Positions 52,857 through 60,225 of a stretch of 64,000 bases of DNA are shown piece by piece. A program made the translations under genes and the position numbers. Source of the stretch: Petrotoga mobilis SJ95 (GTDB lineage: Bacteria > Thermotogota > Thermotogae > Petrotogales > Petrotogaceae); assembly GCF_000018605.1 (NCBI RefSeq), contig NC_010003.1, forward strand, positions 1,588,501-1,652,500. The letters run 5' to 3'. How positions within the stretch are numbered: the stretch's first letter is position 1; every line of letters starts with the position of its first letter. Under the pieces are notes generated by a model, which had not been told where the DNA came from, ran no database searches, and worked only from the letters and a program-made list of their open reading frames with translations.

Positions 52857-54125
52857 TCAAACTTCCCAAGCTAATTTCTGGTAATATTCTCTCATTTGTT
52901 CGCATCTTTCTTTTCTGAATTCTTCATTTGTAAAAAGGTGATAATCAAGTCCCGGGCATCCTTTTGTACAAAAATACCTAACATTACAATCTTTGCATTT
53001 ATCAACGTTGTCGACAACACATGTTTCCAATTTTTTCATAACGTCTTTGTAATTTTTAATTTTTCTAAAATCATCTTCCATTTCTAAAACATTACCTATC
53101 TTAAAAGCAGGGTAAATCAATACTGAACATGGATAAATATCACCTATTTCATCCACATAAAAACCATTTTTCCCTGCTTTACAATAATTTTTTGCGTTTA
53201 TTTGTTTTTTTAAGTTTCTCAGTTCTTTTTCGTTTTCCCTTGACAAAGTAAAATCCAAATCTCTTTCGATATTAAAGATATCATAATTTTTCTCTCCTCT
53301 GCCAACCCTATCAAACCCTCTAAAGACTGGTTTAACCCCTAAATCTTGACATAATTCTTTGAATTCCTTATTATGATGAACGTTTTGCCTTGTGTTTACC
53401 ATCGAAACTCTAATTTCTTCCACACCAAAACTTTTTAAATACTTAATACCATCGATTACTTTTTGATATGTACCTTCACCCCTAATAAAAGCGACACTTT
53501 TTTCATCGTATCCATCTAAACTGATATCAAAAGCATCTACATTTTCACTTAAGAATTTAGCCATCTTTTTACTTATTAATGTACCATTAGTCATGATTAC
53601 TATTTTCCCTTTGAAATTCTTCCGCAAATAAGAAATAATTTCAGGAAAATCTTTACGTATAAGCGGTTCTCCTCCGGTTATAACAACAATTTTAAGATTC
53701 ATTGCTATAAAATAATCGAAGATCTTATATATATCTCGAAGATTCAATGTTCCTCTAAACACTTCATTAGCACTTGCTGTGCAATGTTTGCAATTTAAAT
53801 TACAACTATTGGTAATGGCAAAAGTCACCTCTTCCAATTCATAGTTTTCTTCATTTGAAGAAGTTAGTATATTGATTTCCCAAAGCTTCTTTATCAATTC
53901 TTTTATATATAACTTTTCATTTTGAGCAACGTTTATACTTTCTATTTCACCTTTTATTTTATCCAATTCCTTAATTTCTATTAGTTCATTTAATAGTTCA
54001 TAAAATCTTTCTTCAATCCTTACCCATAACCCTGTTTGGGTTTGAGCCAAAATAATCTTATTGTTGTTTTTTAAAATTTTAGTGTATTTGTTCCATTCTA
54101 CCTTATTATTTGAAAGTGTACTCAT
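52857..54125 (-). CDS. Radical SAM/SPASM peptide-modifying enzyme with PqqD-like domain
   Basis: 422 residues. Residues 1-90 have the shape of a PqqD-like RiPP recognition element (KIILAQTQTGLWVRIEERFYELL). The radical SAM cluster motif is CNLNCKHC (C108, C112, C115), with VVITGGEPLI as the SAM-binding GGE motif. The C-terminal SPASM domain supplies Cys for more clusters (YCKAGK, DIYPCSVL, CKDCNVRYFCTKGCPG, RCEQ). Such enzymes form thioether or carbon-carbon links in peptides. AAAGGAGGG stands in front of the ATG at 54125, inside the end of the upstream gene (20-nt overlap). Confidence 0.9.
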   Translation of the reverse strand: MSTLSNNKVEWNKYTKILKNNNKIILAQTQTGLWVRIEERFYELLNELIEIKELDKIKGEIESINVAQNEKLYIKELIKKLWEINILTSSNEENYELEEVTFAITNSCNLNCKHCTASANEVFRGTLNLRDIYKIFDYFIAMNLKIVVITGGEPLIRKDFPEIISYLRKNFKGKIVIMTNGTLISKKMAKFLSENVDAFDISLDGYDEKSVAFIRGEGTYQKVIDGIKYLKSFGVEEIRVSMVNTRQNVHHNKEFKELCQDLGVKPVFRGFDRVGRGEKNYDIFNIERDLDFTLSRENEKELRNLKKQINAKNYCKAGKNGFYVDEIGDIYPCSVLIYPAFKIGNVLEMEDDFRKIKNYKDVMKKLETCVVDNVDKCKDCNVRYFCTKGCPGLDYHLFTNEEFRKERCEQMREYYQKLAWEV

Positions 54126-55170
54126 CACTTTCCCTCCTTTTAAGTACGTTGGCAATCTTAAAAATAAGCTTTTCATAAGCACAAAAAAAGCCGTTTGGCT
54201 TATCCATTTTACCCGTCATCGCATAATTTAAGTAAGTGCATCGCTTGCTTTCACAAAAATTAAAATACACACAACCTTGACATAATTCTCGCACTGGTTC
54301 AGCGTTTAAATATAATGGCGTTTTTAAATTCATCGGTTCTGAAACGTTACCCAAACAAAACTTTTTCCTTTTTGCCACATAATTGCATGGATAAATATCC
54401 CCATTGGGAAGTATGTAAAATTGGTTAACTCCACCATCACAAATCCCATAATTTTTGATCTCATATTTATGCTTTAAAAAGGTTATTTCAATACCTTTAT
54501 TGTTATACTTATTTAAATAATCTTCTAAAATTTGAAAGGACTGCTCTTCTAATATTTTAAAATTTTCTTCTGTCCATTGAGGATCAAAAAAGTCTGGTAT
54601 TGGTTTTATATTCTTAAATCCTAAATCAACCAAAAACCTCACACTTTTTCTTAAATAAGGAACAGTTTGAGAAGTAAAAGTTAATCGTGCATATGAATCA
54701 GGTAATTCCTTTAGTAAGGTTCCCACCCTCTTTTCTATTGTTGCCCACGACCCTTTGCCATTCTTAAATTTTCTATAATAATCGTGAACTTCTGGGATCC
54801 CATCAACACTTAAAGTAACTGGGAGTTGATTTTCTTTGAAATAATTTATTATCTCTTTTGTTAGAAGAGTACCGTTAGTTGTCATATGAAAAAAGATTGG
54901 GATTCCCTTTATTTTCTTTTTGATTTCCTTAGTAAAAAATGTTATTAAATCAAAACGTAAAAGAGGCTCGCCACCAAAATATACAATATTTATATGTTTT
55001 CTTTCACTTTTCTTTCTTTTTTCAATCTCCGATTTTAAAGATATAAAGTCGACTATCTTTTCTTTTGTTTCATCTTTCATTTCTTCACCGTTTTTTTCTC
55101 CAATATAGCAATAAGAACATTTTAAATTGCAATTGTTTGTCAACCATATACTAAAAAGCATACCTTCCAC
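54106..55170 (-). CDS. Radical SAM/SPASM peptide-modifying enzyme
   Basis: 354 residues. Cluster motif CNLKCSYC (C14, C18, C21), GGEPLLRFDLI as SAM-binding loop, and a SPASM domain with YGICDGG, DIYPCNYV, KKFCLGN, CQGCVYFNFCESKRC and FFCAYEK. There is no recognition domain of its own, so it may depend on the partner at 52857-54125. The gene lies 137 nt downstream of precursor copy B. Its exact chemistry (sactipeptide, ranthipeptide or other) cannot be told from motifs. Confidence 0.9.
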   Translation of the reverse strand: MEGMLFSIWLTNNCNLKCSYCYIGEKNGEEMKDETKEKIVDFISLKSEIEKRKKSERKHINIVYFGGEPLLRFDLITFFTKEIKKKIKGIPIFFHMTTNGTLLTKEIINYFKENQLPVTLSVDGIPEVHDYYRKFKNGKGSWATIEKRVGTLLKELPDSYARLTFTSQTVPYLRKSVRFLVDLGFKNIKPIPDFFDPQWTEENFKILEEQSFQILEDYLNKYNNKGIEITFLKHKYEIKNYGICDGGVNQFYILPNGDIYPCNYVAKRKKFCLGNVSEPMNLKTPLYLNAEPVRELCQGCVYFNFCESKRCTYLNYAMTGKMDKPNGFFCAYEKLIFKIANVLKRRESDEYTFK

Positions 55171-55272
55171 CTCTTTCTAACAAGCAATTCATCCATTTTT
55201 TGAAATCTCAAACCCCTATTTCTTATACTCATATTCTTTTCTGAATATTATATTGGTTTGATTAACTGAAGA

Positions 55273-55294
55273 TAGGGGAAGTATTATTCCCCTA
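55273..55294 (-). terminator. Attenuator hairpin between precursor copy B and the radical SAM genes
   Basis: TAGGGGAA (55273-55280) pairs perfectly with TTCCCCTA (55287-55294) over a 6-nt loop. It lies between the peptide stop at 55308 and the start of the first radical SAM gene. There is no long T-run after it on the minus strand, so partial termination or RNA stabilisation is more likely than full termination, keeping precursor transcripts in excess. Confidence 0.55.
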
Positions 55295-55307
55295 CCTTTT
55301 TTAACCC

Positions 55308-55472
55308 TCAGAAAATAGGACTAGTGTTATCTGTTTCACGCCATCCACAACCATCAATAAATTGCGAAACCTTTTCAAAATATTCGTCGCAATCATCGTC
55401 ACAACCAAGAGGATTCACATTACTATATCCATTAACATCAATCTTCAATTCTTCTTCTGGTCTTACTTTCAT
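55308..55472 (-). CDS. RiPP-type precursor peptide, copy B
   Basis: 54 residues, with AAAGGAGGTGAAACAA in front of the ATG, one of the strongest ribosome sites in the window. Leader-like MKVRPEEELKIDVNGY, then NVNPLGCDDDC and IDGCGWRET; Cys at 24, 28 and 42, Trp at 44, ending in SPIF. It differs from copy A at 13 of 54 positions, most of them conservative or in the tail. It stands directly before two radical SAM/SPASM genes in the same direction. The C-x3-C-x13-C pattern does not match a precursor family that I know by name. Confidence 0.88.
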   Translation of the reverse strand: MKVRPEEELKIDVNGYSNVNPLGCDDDCDEYFEKVSQFIDGCGWRETDNTSPIF

Positions 55473-55477
55473 TTGTT

Positions 55478-55573
55478 TCACCTCCTTTCACTTTTATTTT
55501 TTTCTACTTTTCCTGCAGGATTGCTACATGCCGGCAAATAATTCCTATCCTCACAATCTTTTACTTCAAAAAC
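55478..55573 (-). other. Conserved NYLPACSNPA coding-like block before precursor copy B
   Basis: A frame open from 55573 reads KDCEDRNYLPACSNPAGK and stops at a TGA embedded in the AGGAGGTGA ribosome site of precursor copy B. The only standard start in frame is the TTG of NYL. The same block precedes copy A. It could be a short leader ORF coupled by translation to the precursor, or the remaining end of another small peptide. Confidence 0.4.
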
Positions 55574-55654
55574 TTATATACTTACTTTTTTAAATCTTGT
55601 AAGTTTTTTTTCAACTGTTGCTTCTTGGACAAAGTAAATACATCAACTAAGCCT

Positions 55655-55798
55655 TTACTCTACTTTTTCTACAACACTTACAATCTCTGTTGGTTTTAAA
55701 CCAGATGTGCCATCTTCTCCCCCATCATCCCCTCCAAAAACAAATATACCCCCTAACACCAGAACAGTGATCAACAAAGCAACAATAAATTTCTTCAT
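55655..55798 (-). CDS. Small secreted peptide with signal sequence
   Basis: 47 residues with AAGGGGGTGAAAGAGG before the ATG. The N-terminus KKFIVALLITVLVLGGIFVF is a signal peptide or membrane anchor; the remainder is acidic and glycine-rich (GGDDGGEDGTSG) and ends EIVSVVEKVE. There are no cysteines. It is the first gene of the leftward peptide locus. It might be a signalling peptide, a bacteriocin-like product or an immunity peptide; nothing in the sequence decides. Confidence 0.7.
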   Translation of the reverse strand: MKKFIVALLITVLVLGGIFVFGGDDGGEDGTSGLKPTEIVSVVEKVE

Positions 55799-56162
55799 CC
55801 TCTTTCACCCCCTTGAATTATTCTTTTGATTTAAAACTAATATCTCAAATAATCCAATCCCTCATTTTAATCATACGCTTTTCCATATGATTTTCAACTG
55901 TTTTTTTATTGGCTTCAAATATGTATTTATAAAGTATTGCAGAGATCGGCCAAAAAACTAACGTTAAAATTATTTACGATGGTTTTTATCTGATATAATG
56001 CATTTGTTTTTCTTTTGGTTATTATAAGAGAGTTATGATATAATTAATTTTAGAATAAAAATAGAAGCTTCAAGAATCGTTAACATTCCAAAGGAAGGGT
56101 TTTTGAAGTAAATTTTATTTTATATTTTTGTTGCTATTGGGTAAAGGAAAGAGGGTTGAGAA
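55799..56162. promoter_or_regulatory. Divergent promoter region of the peptide locus and the TPR-like gene
   Basis: About 360 nt, strongly AT-rich. TATAAT-like boxes occur near 55994-55999 (GATATAATG) and 56038-56043 (GATATAATT), both readable for rightward transcription to 56163. Candidates for the leftward promoter are less clear (complement around 55865-55900). No obvious operator palindrome is seen. Confidence 0.45.
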
Positions 56163-57881
56163 ATGAACATTAAACTACTGGATAAAATTGTGAGTAAAGG
56201 ACAGTTCATAAGACCTATTTTGAATTATGTTGTCCATTATTTAGAAAGTGATAGATCAGATAAAAATAAAAACATCATCAATTACATAAACGTTTTAAAA
56301 TTAAAATGGGATGTTAAATACGATGAAGCCCTTGAGATAATAGATGAAGAGTTACAAAAGTTAAAAAAAGGTGCTTTGTATTATCTTTTTTTGGATCAAA
56401 AAATTCAAATATTGAATAGAATTAAACAGAAAGAGGATGTTAAAAAAGTATTCGACGAACTAAGAGATAATTTTGATAATATACCTGTTTATGTCAGAGG
56501 CCTTGTTGTAGAAACTTTAAGAAATATACATGAATTGTATTATGCATCCGATGAGAATATGGAAAAGATAAGATATTGGAGTGAGAATTACGAACAAAAC
56601 CCTGTTGATAAAGGTTTCATATTACTATCAAAAGCAAGAGGAAAAAAGAACGAAGAAAGATACGAAGAAGTAGTTTCTTTAAACATCGAAGCTTTTAAGA
56701 TTTTAAAAACTATTCCACATCCTTCTGGCATGGTACAAGCTTTAAACAATGTATCTTGGTGGTTGAAAAATATAGACAAAGAAAAGGCTTTATCTTTTAC
56801 TTTTCCATTGGGATTCTATCTTGGTTACTATTTTGATGATAATAACTTTAAAGTTTTCAATTCCCTCGATACTATGTTTCAAGTGCAGAAGAATAACAAC
56901 GATCCTTTGGTTTATGAATCCGCCTTTATCTTTTCAAAGTGTTTATCTCAACTAAACAAAGCGGAAAGTGAATCGATAAAAAATACTTTTAAAGATATCA
57001 TTAACCAATTAAAATACTTTGTATTCAATTTGGATAACAACCAACATAGAAGTACACCAAAACTAAGAGATTTCATAAGGAAAGAGATAGGAAAAGAAAA
57101 GATACCCATAGATTCAATAAACATTTCTGAAAAAACGTTGAAAGAGTTTTTATTTGAAGAGACACAGTACATTCAACCAAGTACCTTGAGAAACATAATA
57201 GATGCTCTTGAGTTTGAAATCACCACATCCACACCTATATGTATAATCAAAGAGTTAAAAAAGAAGGATATAGATAAAAAGTTTGAGATAAACCTTGAAA
57301 AGTTTAAAAACCTTCCAAAAGGAAGACAAATATCAGAACTCTTTACCTCTTACCTCGTTCATTACTACAAAGAAGAGATTGATCTAAAAAAGATAATTAA
57401 AGAGATAGAAGATGACAGTTTAATTGAAGAAAGATGTGATTACTACACGAAAGAGTTAATAAACTATATCTTTGAAAGAAATCCAAAGATAAATTTTAAT
57501 TCTTTACTAACAAACGTTCAAGAACCAAAAATCTACACAAACAAAAATATAACCTTCAACGAACATCCTTTTTATTTGGGAAGGAAAGAAGTTATAAAAA
57601 GGTTTATGAAAGACTTAAATAAAAAGAATTTAAAAGAGTTCATTGAAAATTACATTGGTCTTGATACAAGACAAAAAAAGACAGTAGAAAAGTTCATAAT
57701 GAATTACGGTAGGTACTATGATTTAAAGGATATACCAAAAGAATTCACACCGAAAGTACCAAAAGAGATTGATCCATTTGTGAGAAAATATACGTTGAAA
57801 AGAAAACCTTCTGCAATTTCTTTTTATGTTTTTGAAGGAGAAGAAAGAGAAGAGTTTGTTAAAATTATCGGCAATTTTTAA
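56163..57881 (+). CDS. Large helical TPR-like protein, divergent to the peptide locus
   Basis: 572 residues, nearly all alpha-helical and lysine/glutamate rich. Segments such as NVLKLKWDVKYDEALEIIDE and GFILLSKARGKKNEERYEEV have the spacing of TPR-like repeats as in peptide-binding RNPP sensors, but there is no N-terminal helix-turn-helix. The C-terminal 150 residues (FNEHPFYLGRKEVIKRF, KTVEKFIMNYGRYYDLKDIP) look like a separate domain. I recognise no named family. Its place beside a peptide locus makes a peptide-sensing role possible, which is speculation. Confidence 0.7.
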   Translation: MNIKLLDKIVSKGQFIRPILNYVVHYLESDRSDKNKNIINYINVLKLKWDVKYDEALEIIDEELQKLKKGALYYLFLDQKIQILNRIKQKEDVKKVFDELRDNFDNIPVYVRGLVVETLRNIHELYYASDENMEKIRYWSENYEQNPVDKGFILLSKARGKKNEERYEEVVSLNIEAFKILKTIPHPSGMVQALNNVSWWLKNIDKEKALSFTFPLGFYLGYYFDDNNFKVFNSLDTMFQVQKNNNDPLVYESAFIFSKCLSQLNKAESESIKNTFKDIINQLKYFVFNLDNNQHRSTPKLRDFIRKEIGKEKIPIDSINISEKTLKEFLFEETQYIQPSTLRNIIDALEFEITTSTPICIIKELKKKDIDKKFEINLEKFKNLPKGRQISELFTSYLVHYYKEEIDLKKIIKEIEDDSLIEERCDYYTKELINYIFERNPKINFNSLLTNVQEPKIYTNKNITFNEHPFYLGRKEVIKRFMKDLNKKNLKEFIENYIGLDTRQKKTVEKFIMNYGRYYDLKDIPKEFTPKVPKEIDPFVRKYTLKRKPSAISFYVFEGEEREEFVKIIGNF

Positions 57882-58139
57882 TTGAAAAACTCTCGCATTC
57901 GGTCAATTAGATATCTCTTTTTTTAAAAAATCTTTGTTTATACAATGCTGCAAGCAAATGATGCCATATCCTTAGCTTTCTATTATGATATAATTAAAGC
58001 GAATATTTGAGAATGTCACAAGAAGCAAAGCTTTCTTCGATTCATTTTTTTATAGGTGGGCAGCGGGGCGGAAGGGTGCTAAAAACTTTTATAGTCTAAG
58101 GGCATTAAAAATACCCAATCCCAATTAGGAGGTCCAAAA
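57882..58139 (+). promoter_or_regulatory. Leader region of the hydroxyacid dehydrogenase gene
   Basis: A TATGATATAATTAAAG box near 57984-58000 is a likely -10 region. It leaves a leader of about 130 nt that holds an unusually G-rich stretch (GGTGGGCAGCGGGGCGGAAG, 58055-58074) for this AT-rich genome. A 28-codon frame, ATG at 58014 (MSQEAKLSSIHFF, then IGGQRGGRVLK), runs through it. AGGAGGTCC precedes the real gene. It could be an uncharacterised regulatory RNA or leader peptide. Confidence 0.45.
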
Positions 58140-59102
58140 ATGAAAAAAGTTTCAATAACCTACAAAATCCCTGAAGCAGGTATAGATTTGCTAAAAGGTA
58201 AGTACGATATTTGGATCAATCCAAAGGATAAGCTACTCACCAAAGAAGAATTAAAAGAAATAGCGAAAGAATCTGATGCATTAATTACGATGTTGGCAGA
58301 TCCGATTGATAGTGAAGTGTTAGAAGCAGGAAAGGATAGGTTGAAAATCGTTGCAAACTACGCTGTTGGATACAACAACATCGATATCCAAAAGGCAAAA
58401 GAGTTAGGGATATATGTAACTAATACCCCTGATGTATTAACCGAAACAACCGCTGATTTAGCCTGGGCGTTGATGTTGGTTGTTGCCAGACGAATCGTCG
58501 AATCTGATGCCTTTACAAGAGAAGGTAAATTTGATGGCTGGAAGCCTGAATTGTTTCTGGGAACCGATGTGTACGGTAAAACCTTGGGTATCATAGGATT
58601 TGGAAGTATTGGTCAAGCAGTTGCCCGAAGGGCAATAGGGTTCAATATGAAGGTTTATTACTATCAGAGACATCGTCTCTCCAGTGAAAAAGAAAAGGCC
58701 TTGAATGCCACTTATTTAAACTTGGATGAGCTTTTGAAGGTTTCTGATTATGTAAGCTTACATGTGCCTTTGACTGACGAGACTTATCATATGTTGGATC
58801 GAGAAAAACTATCGCTATTGAAGAAATCTGCCTTTGTTATTAACACAGCAAGAGGTCCAGTGATAGATGAAGAAGCGTTATACGAAAAACTAAAAAGTAA
58901 AGAGATTTCAGGAGCTGCTTTAGATGTGTATGAGAATGAACCTCAATTAACACCAGATTTAAAAGATTTGGATAACGTAGTACTAACACCACATATTGGT
59001 TCTGCTTCACACGAAACAAGAAGCCGAATGGCTCAGATGGTAGCAAAAGATATAATACAAGCTTTGGATGGAGAAACACCTGAACATTTAATTTGGAGGT
59101 AG
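58140..59102 (+). CDS. D-2-hydroxyacid dehydrogenase (glyoxylate/hydroxypyruvate reductase type)
   Basis: 320 residues. NAD-binding motif GKTLGIIGFGSIGQAVARRA; substrate/catalytic residues in INTARGPVIDEEALYE (Arg), ALDVYENEP (Glu) and LTPHIGSASHETR (His). N-terminal NYAVGYNNIDIQKAKELGI is typical of GyaR-type enzymes. It reduces glyoxylate or hydroxypyruvate with NAD(P)H. A leader region with G-rich sequence precedes it. Confidence 0.93.
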   Translation: MKKVSITYKIPEAGIDLLKGKYDIWINPKDKLLTKEELKEIAKESDALITMLADPIDSEVLEAGKDRLKIVANYAVGYNNIDIQKAKELGIYVTNTPDVLTETTADLAWALMLVVARRIVESDAFTREGKFDGWKPELFLGTDVYGKTLGIIGFGSIGQAVARRAIGFNMKVYYYQRHRLSSEKEKALNATYLNLDELLKVSDYVSLHVPLTDETYHMLDREKLSLLKKSAFVINTARGPVIDEEALYEKLKSKEISGAALDVYENEPQLTPDLKDLDNVVLTPHIGSASHETRSRMAQMVAKDIIQALDGETPEHLIWR

Positions 59103-59112
59103 AAATTAAATA

Positions 59113-59763
59113 TTGAATAAAGTTTATGAAATATACAAGGATCTTTACGGGTTTTATGGTCCGCAGCATTGGTGGCCCGCAGATAATTGGTTTGAAGTAA
59201 CTGTGGGGGCTATTTTAACACAAAATACCGCTTGGAACAATGTTGAAAAATCTATAGAAAATTTGAAACAACGTGATCTATTAGAACCAGAAAAGTTATC
59301 TAAAATCAAAGAAGATGATTTGGCTCAATTGATAAGATCTTCGGGTTTTTACAATCTCAAAAGTAAACGTTTGAAAAACTTCTTAGAATGGTTAAAAAAA
59401 TATAATTATGATATAGATAAGATTAAAAATAAAAGTGTAACCTCTTTAAGGGAAGAACTGTTAAGTATAAAAGGCATAGGAAAAGAAACGGCTGATTCAA
59501 TACTTTTATACGCCTTTGAAATGCCAGTTTTTGTTATCGATGCTTATACAAAAAGAATGTTTTCACGATTGGGTTTAATATTGTCTAGAGAATACGACGA
59601 GTTTCAAGATTTTTTTGAGAAAAACCTGACAAAAGATGTTCAGCTTTACAACGAATACCATGCGTTAATAGTTAAGCACTCAAAGGTTTACTGTAAAAAA
59701 ACGCCTAAATGTTCTGATTGTTTTCTAAAAGAAAAATGTAATTGGGGAGTGAACAACCTATAA
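59113..59763 (+). CDS. HhH-GPD DNA glycosylase, endonuclease III-related, with 4Fe-4S cluster
   Basis: 216 residues. Helix-hairpin-helix LLSIKGIGKETADSILLYAF and catalytic Asp in FVIDAYTKR (D143). The lyase Lys of endonuclease III (GVGRKTA) is here Glu125 (GIGKETA), so it is predicted to be a monofunctional glycosylase, as in the Mig/MutY-like branch. The C-terminal C-x6-C-x2-C-x5-C cluster is present (YCKKTPKCSDCFLKEKC). The start is a TTG with GGAGG somewhat far upstream. It removes damaged or mismatched bases; the lesion is unknown. Confidence 0.88.
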   Translation: MNKVYEIYKDLYGFYGPQHWWPADNWFEVTVGAILTQNTAWNNVEKSIENLKQRDLLEPEKLSKIKEDDLAQLIRSSGFYNLKSKRLKNFLEWLKKYNYDIDKIKNKSVTSLREELLSIKGIGKETADSILLYAFEMPVFVIDAYTKRMFSRLGLILSREYDEFQDFFEKNLTKDVQLYNEYHALIVKHSKVYCKKTPKCSDCFLKEKCNWGVNNL

Positions 59764-60221
59764 TATCTTACAACAAATTCAACCTAAAACAAATCCAAAA
59801 ACTTGGAGCAACTATTTCTAAATATCTTTTCCCGGGAGCTAAGTTATTACTTTTTGGCAATTTAGGAACGGGGAAAACCACGTTGACATCTTATATAGTT
59901 AACAGTTTGAGCAAAACTCCCGTAAACGTAACAAGCCCAACTTTTTCCCTAATAAAGGTATACAACACAAATCCAACAATATATCATGTCGACTTGTATA
60001 GGTTAAACGATCCTCAAGAGATAGAGTACTTGGATGTTTTTTTGGATCCTGAAGGGGTATATATAATTGAATGGGCAGACTTTTTGGATTATTTAACCCC
60101 CGAAGAAAGATTGGAGATTCATATTTCGTACAATGAAGATATTAAGTATAGGGATGTAAAAATCGAAGGATTTGGTGAAAAGTACAAAGAGATGGAGGCT
60201 ATTATAGAAAAGGAGCAGTAG
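59742..60221 (+). CDS. tsaE: tRNA threonylcarbamoyladenosine biosynthesis ATPase TsaE
   Basis: About 159 residues. P-loop LLFGNLGTGKTTLTSYI, the SPTFSLIKVY strand and Walker-B-like IYHVDLYRL, then IIEWADFLD, all in the order of TsaE. It works with TsaD (here at 3388) and TsaB on tRNA A37. The start is uncertain: TTG at 59742 overlaps the preceding gene by 22 nt and has no good ribosome site, while GGGGAG at 59744-59749 points to a start a few codons on, where no ATG, GTG or TTG is in frame. Confidence 0.92.
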   Translation: MGSEQPIISYNKFNLKQIQKLGATISKYLFPGAKLLLFGNLGTGKTTLTSYIVNSLSKTPVNVTSPTFSLIKVYNTNPTIYHVDLYRLNDPQEIEYLDVFLDPEGVYIIEWADFLDYLTPEERLEIHISYNEDIKYRDVKIEGFGEKYKEMEAIIEKEQ

Positions 60222-60225
60222 TTTT

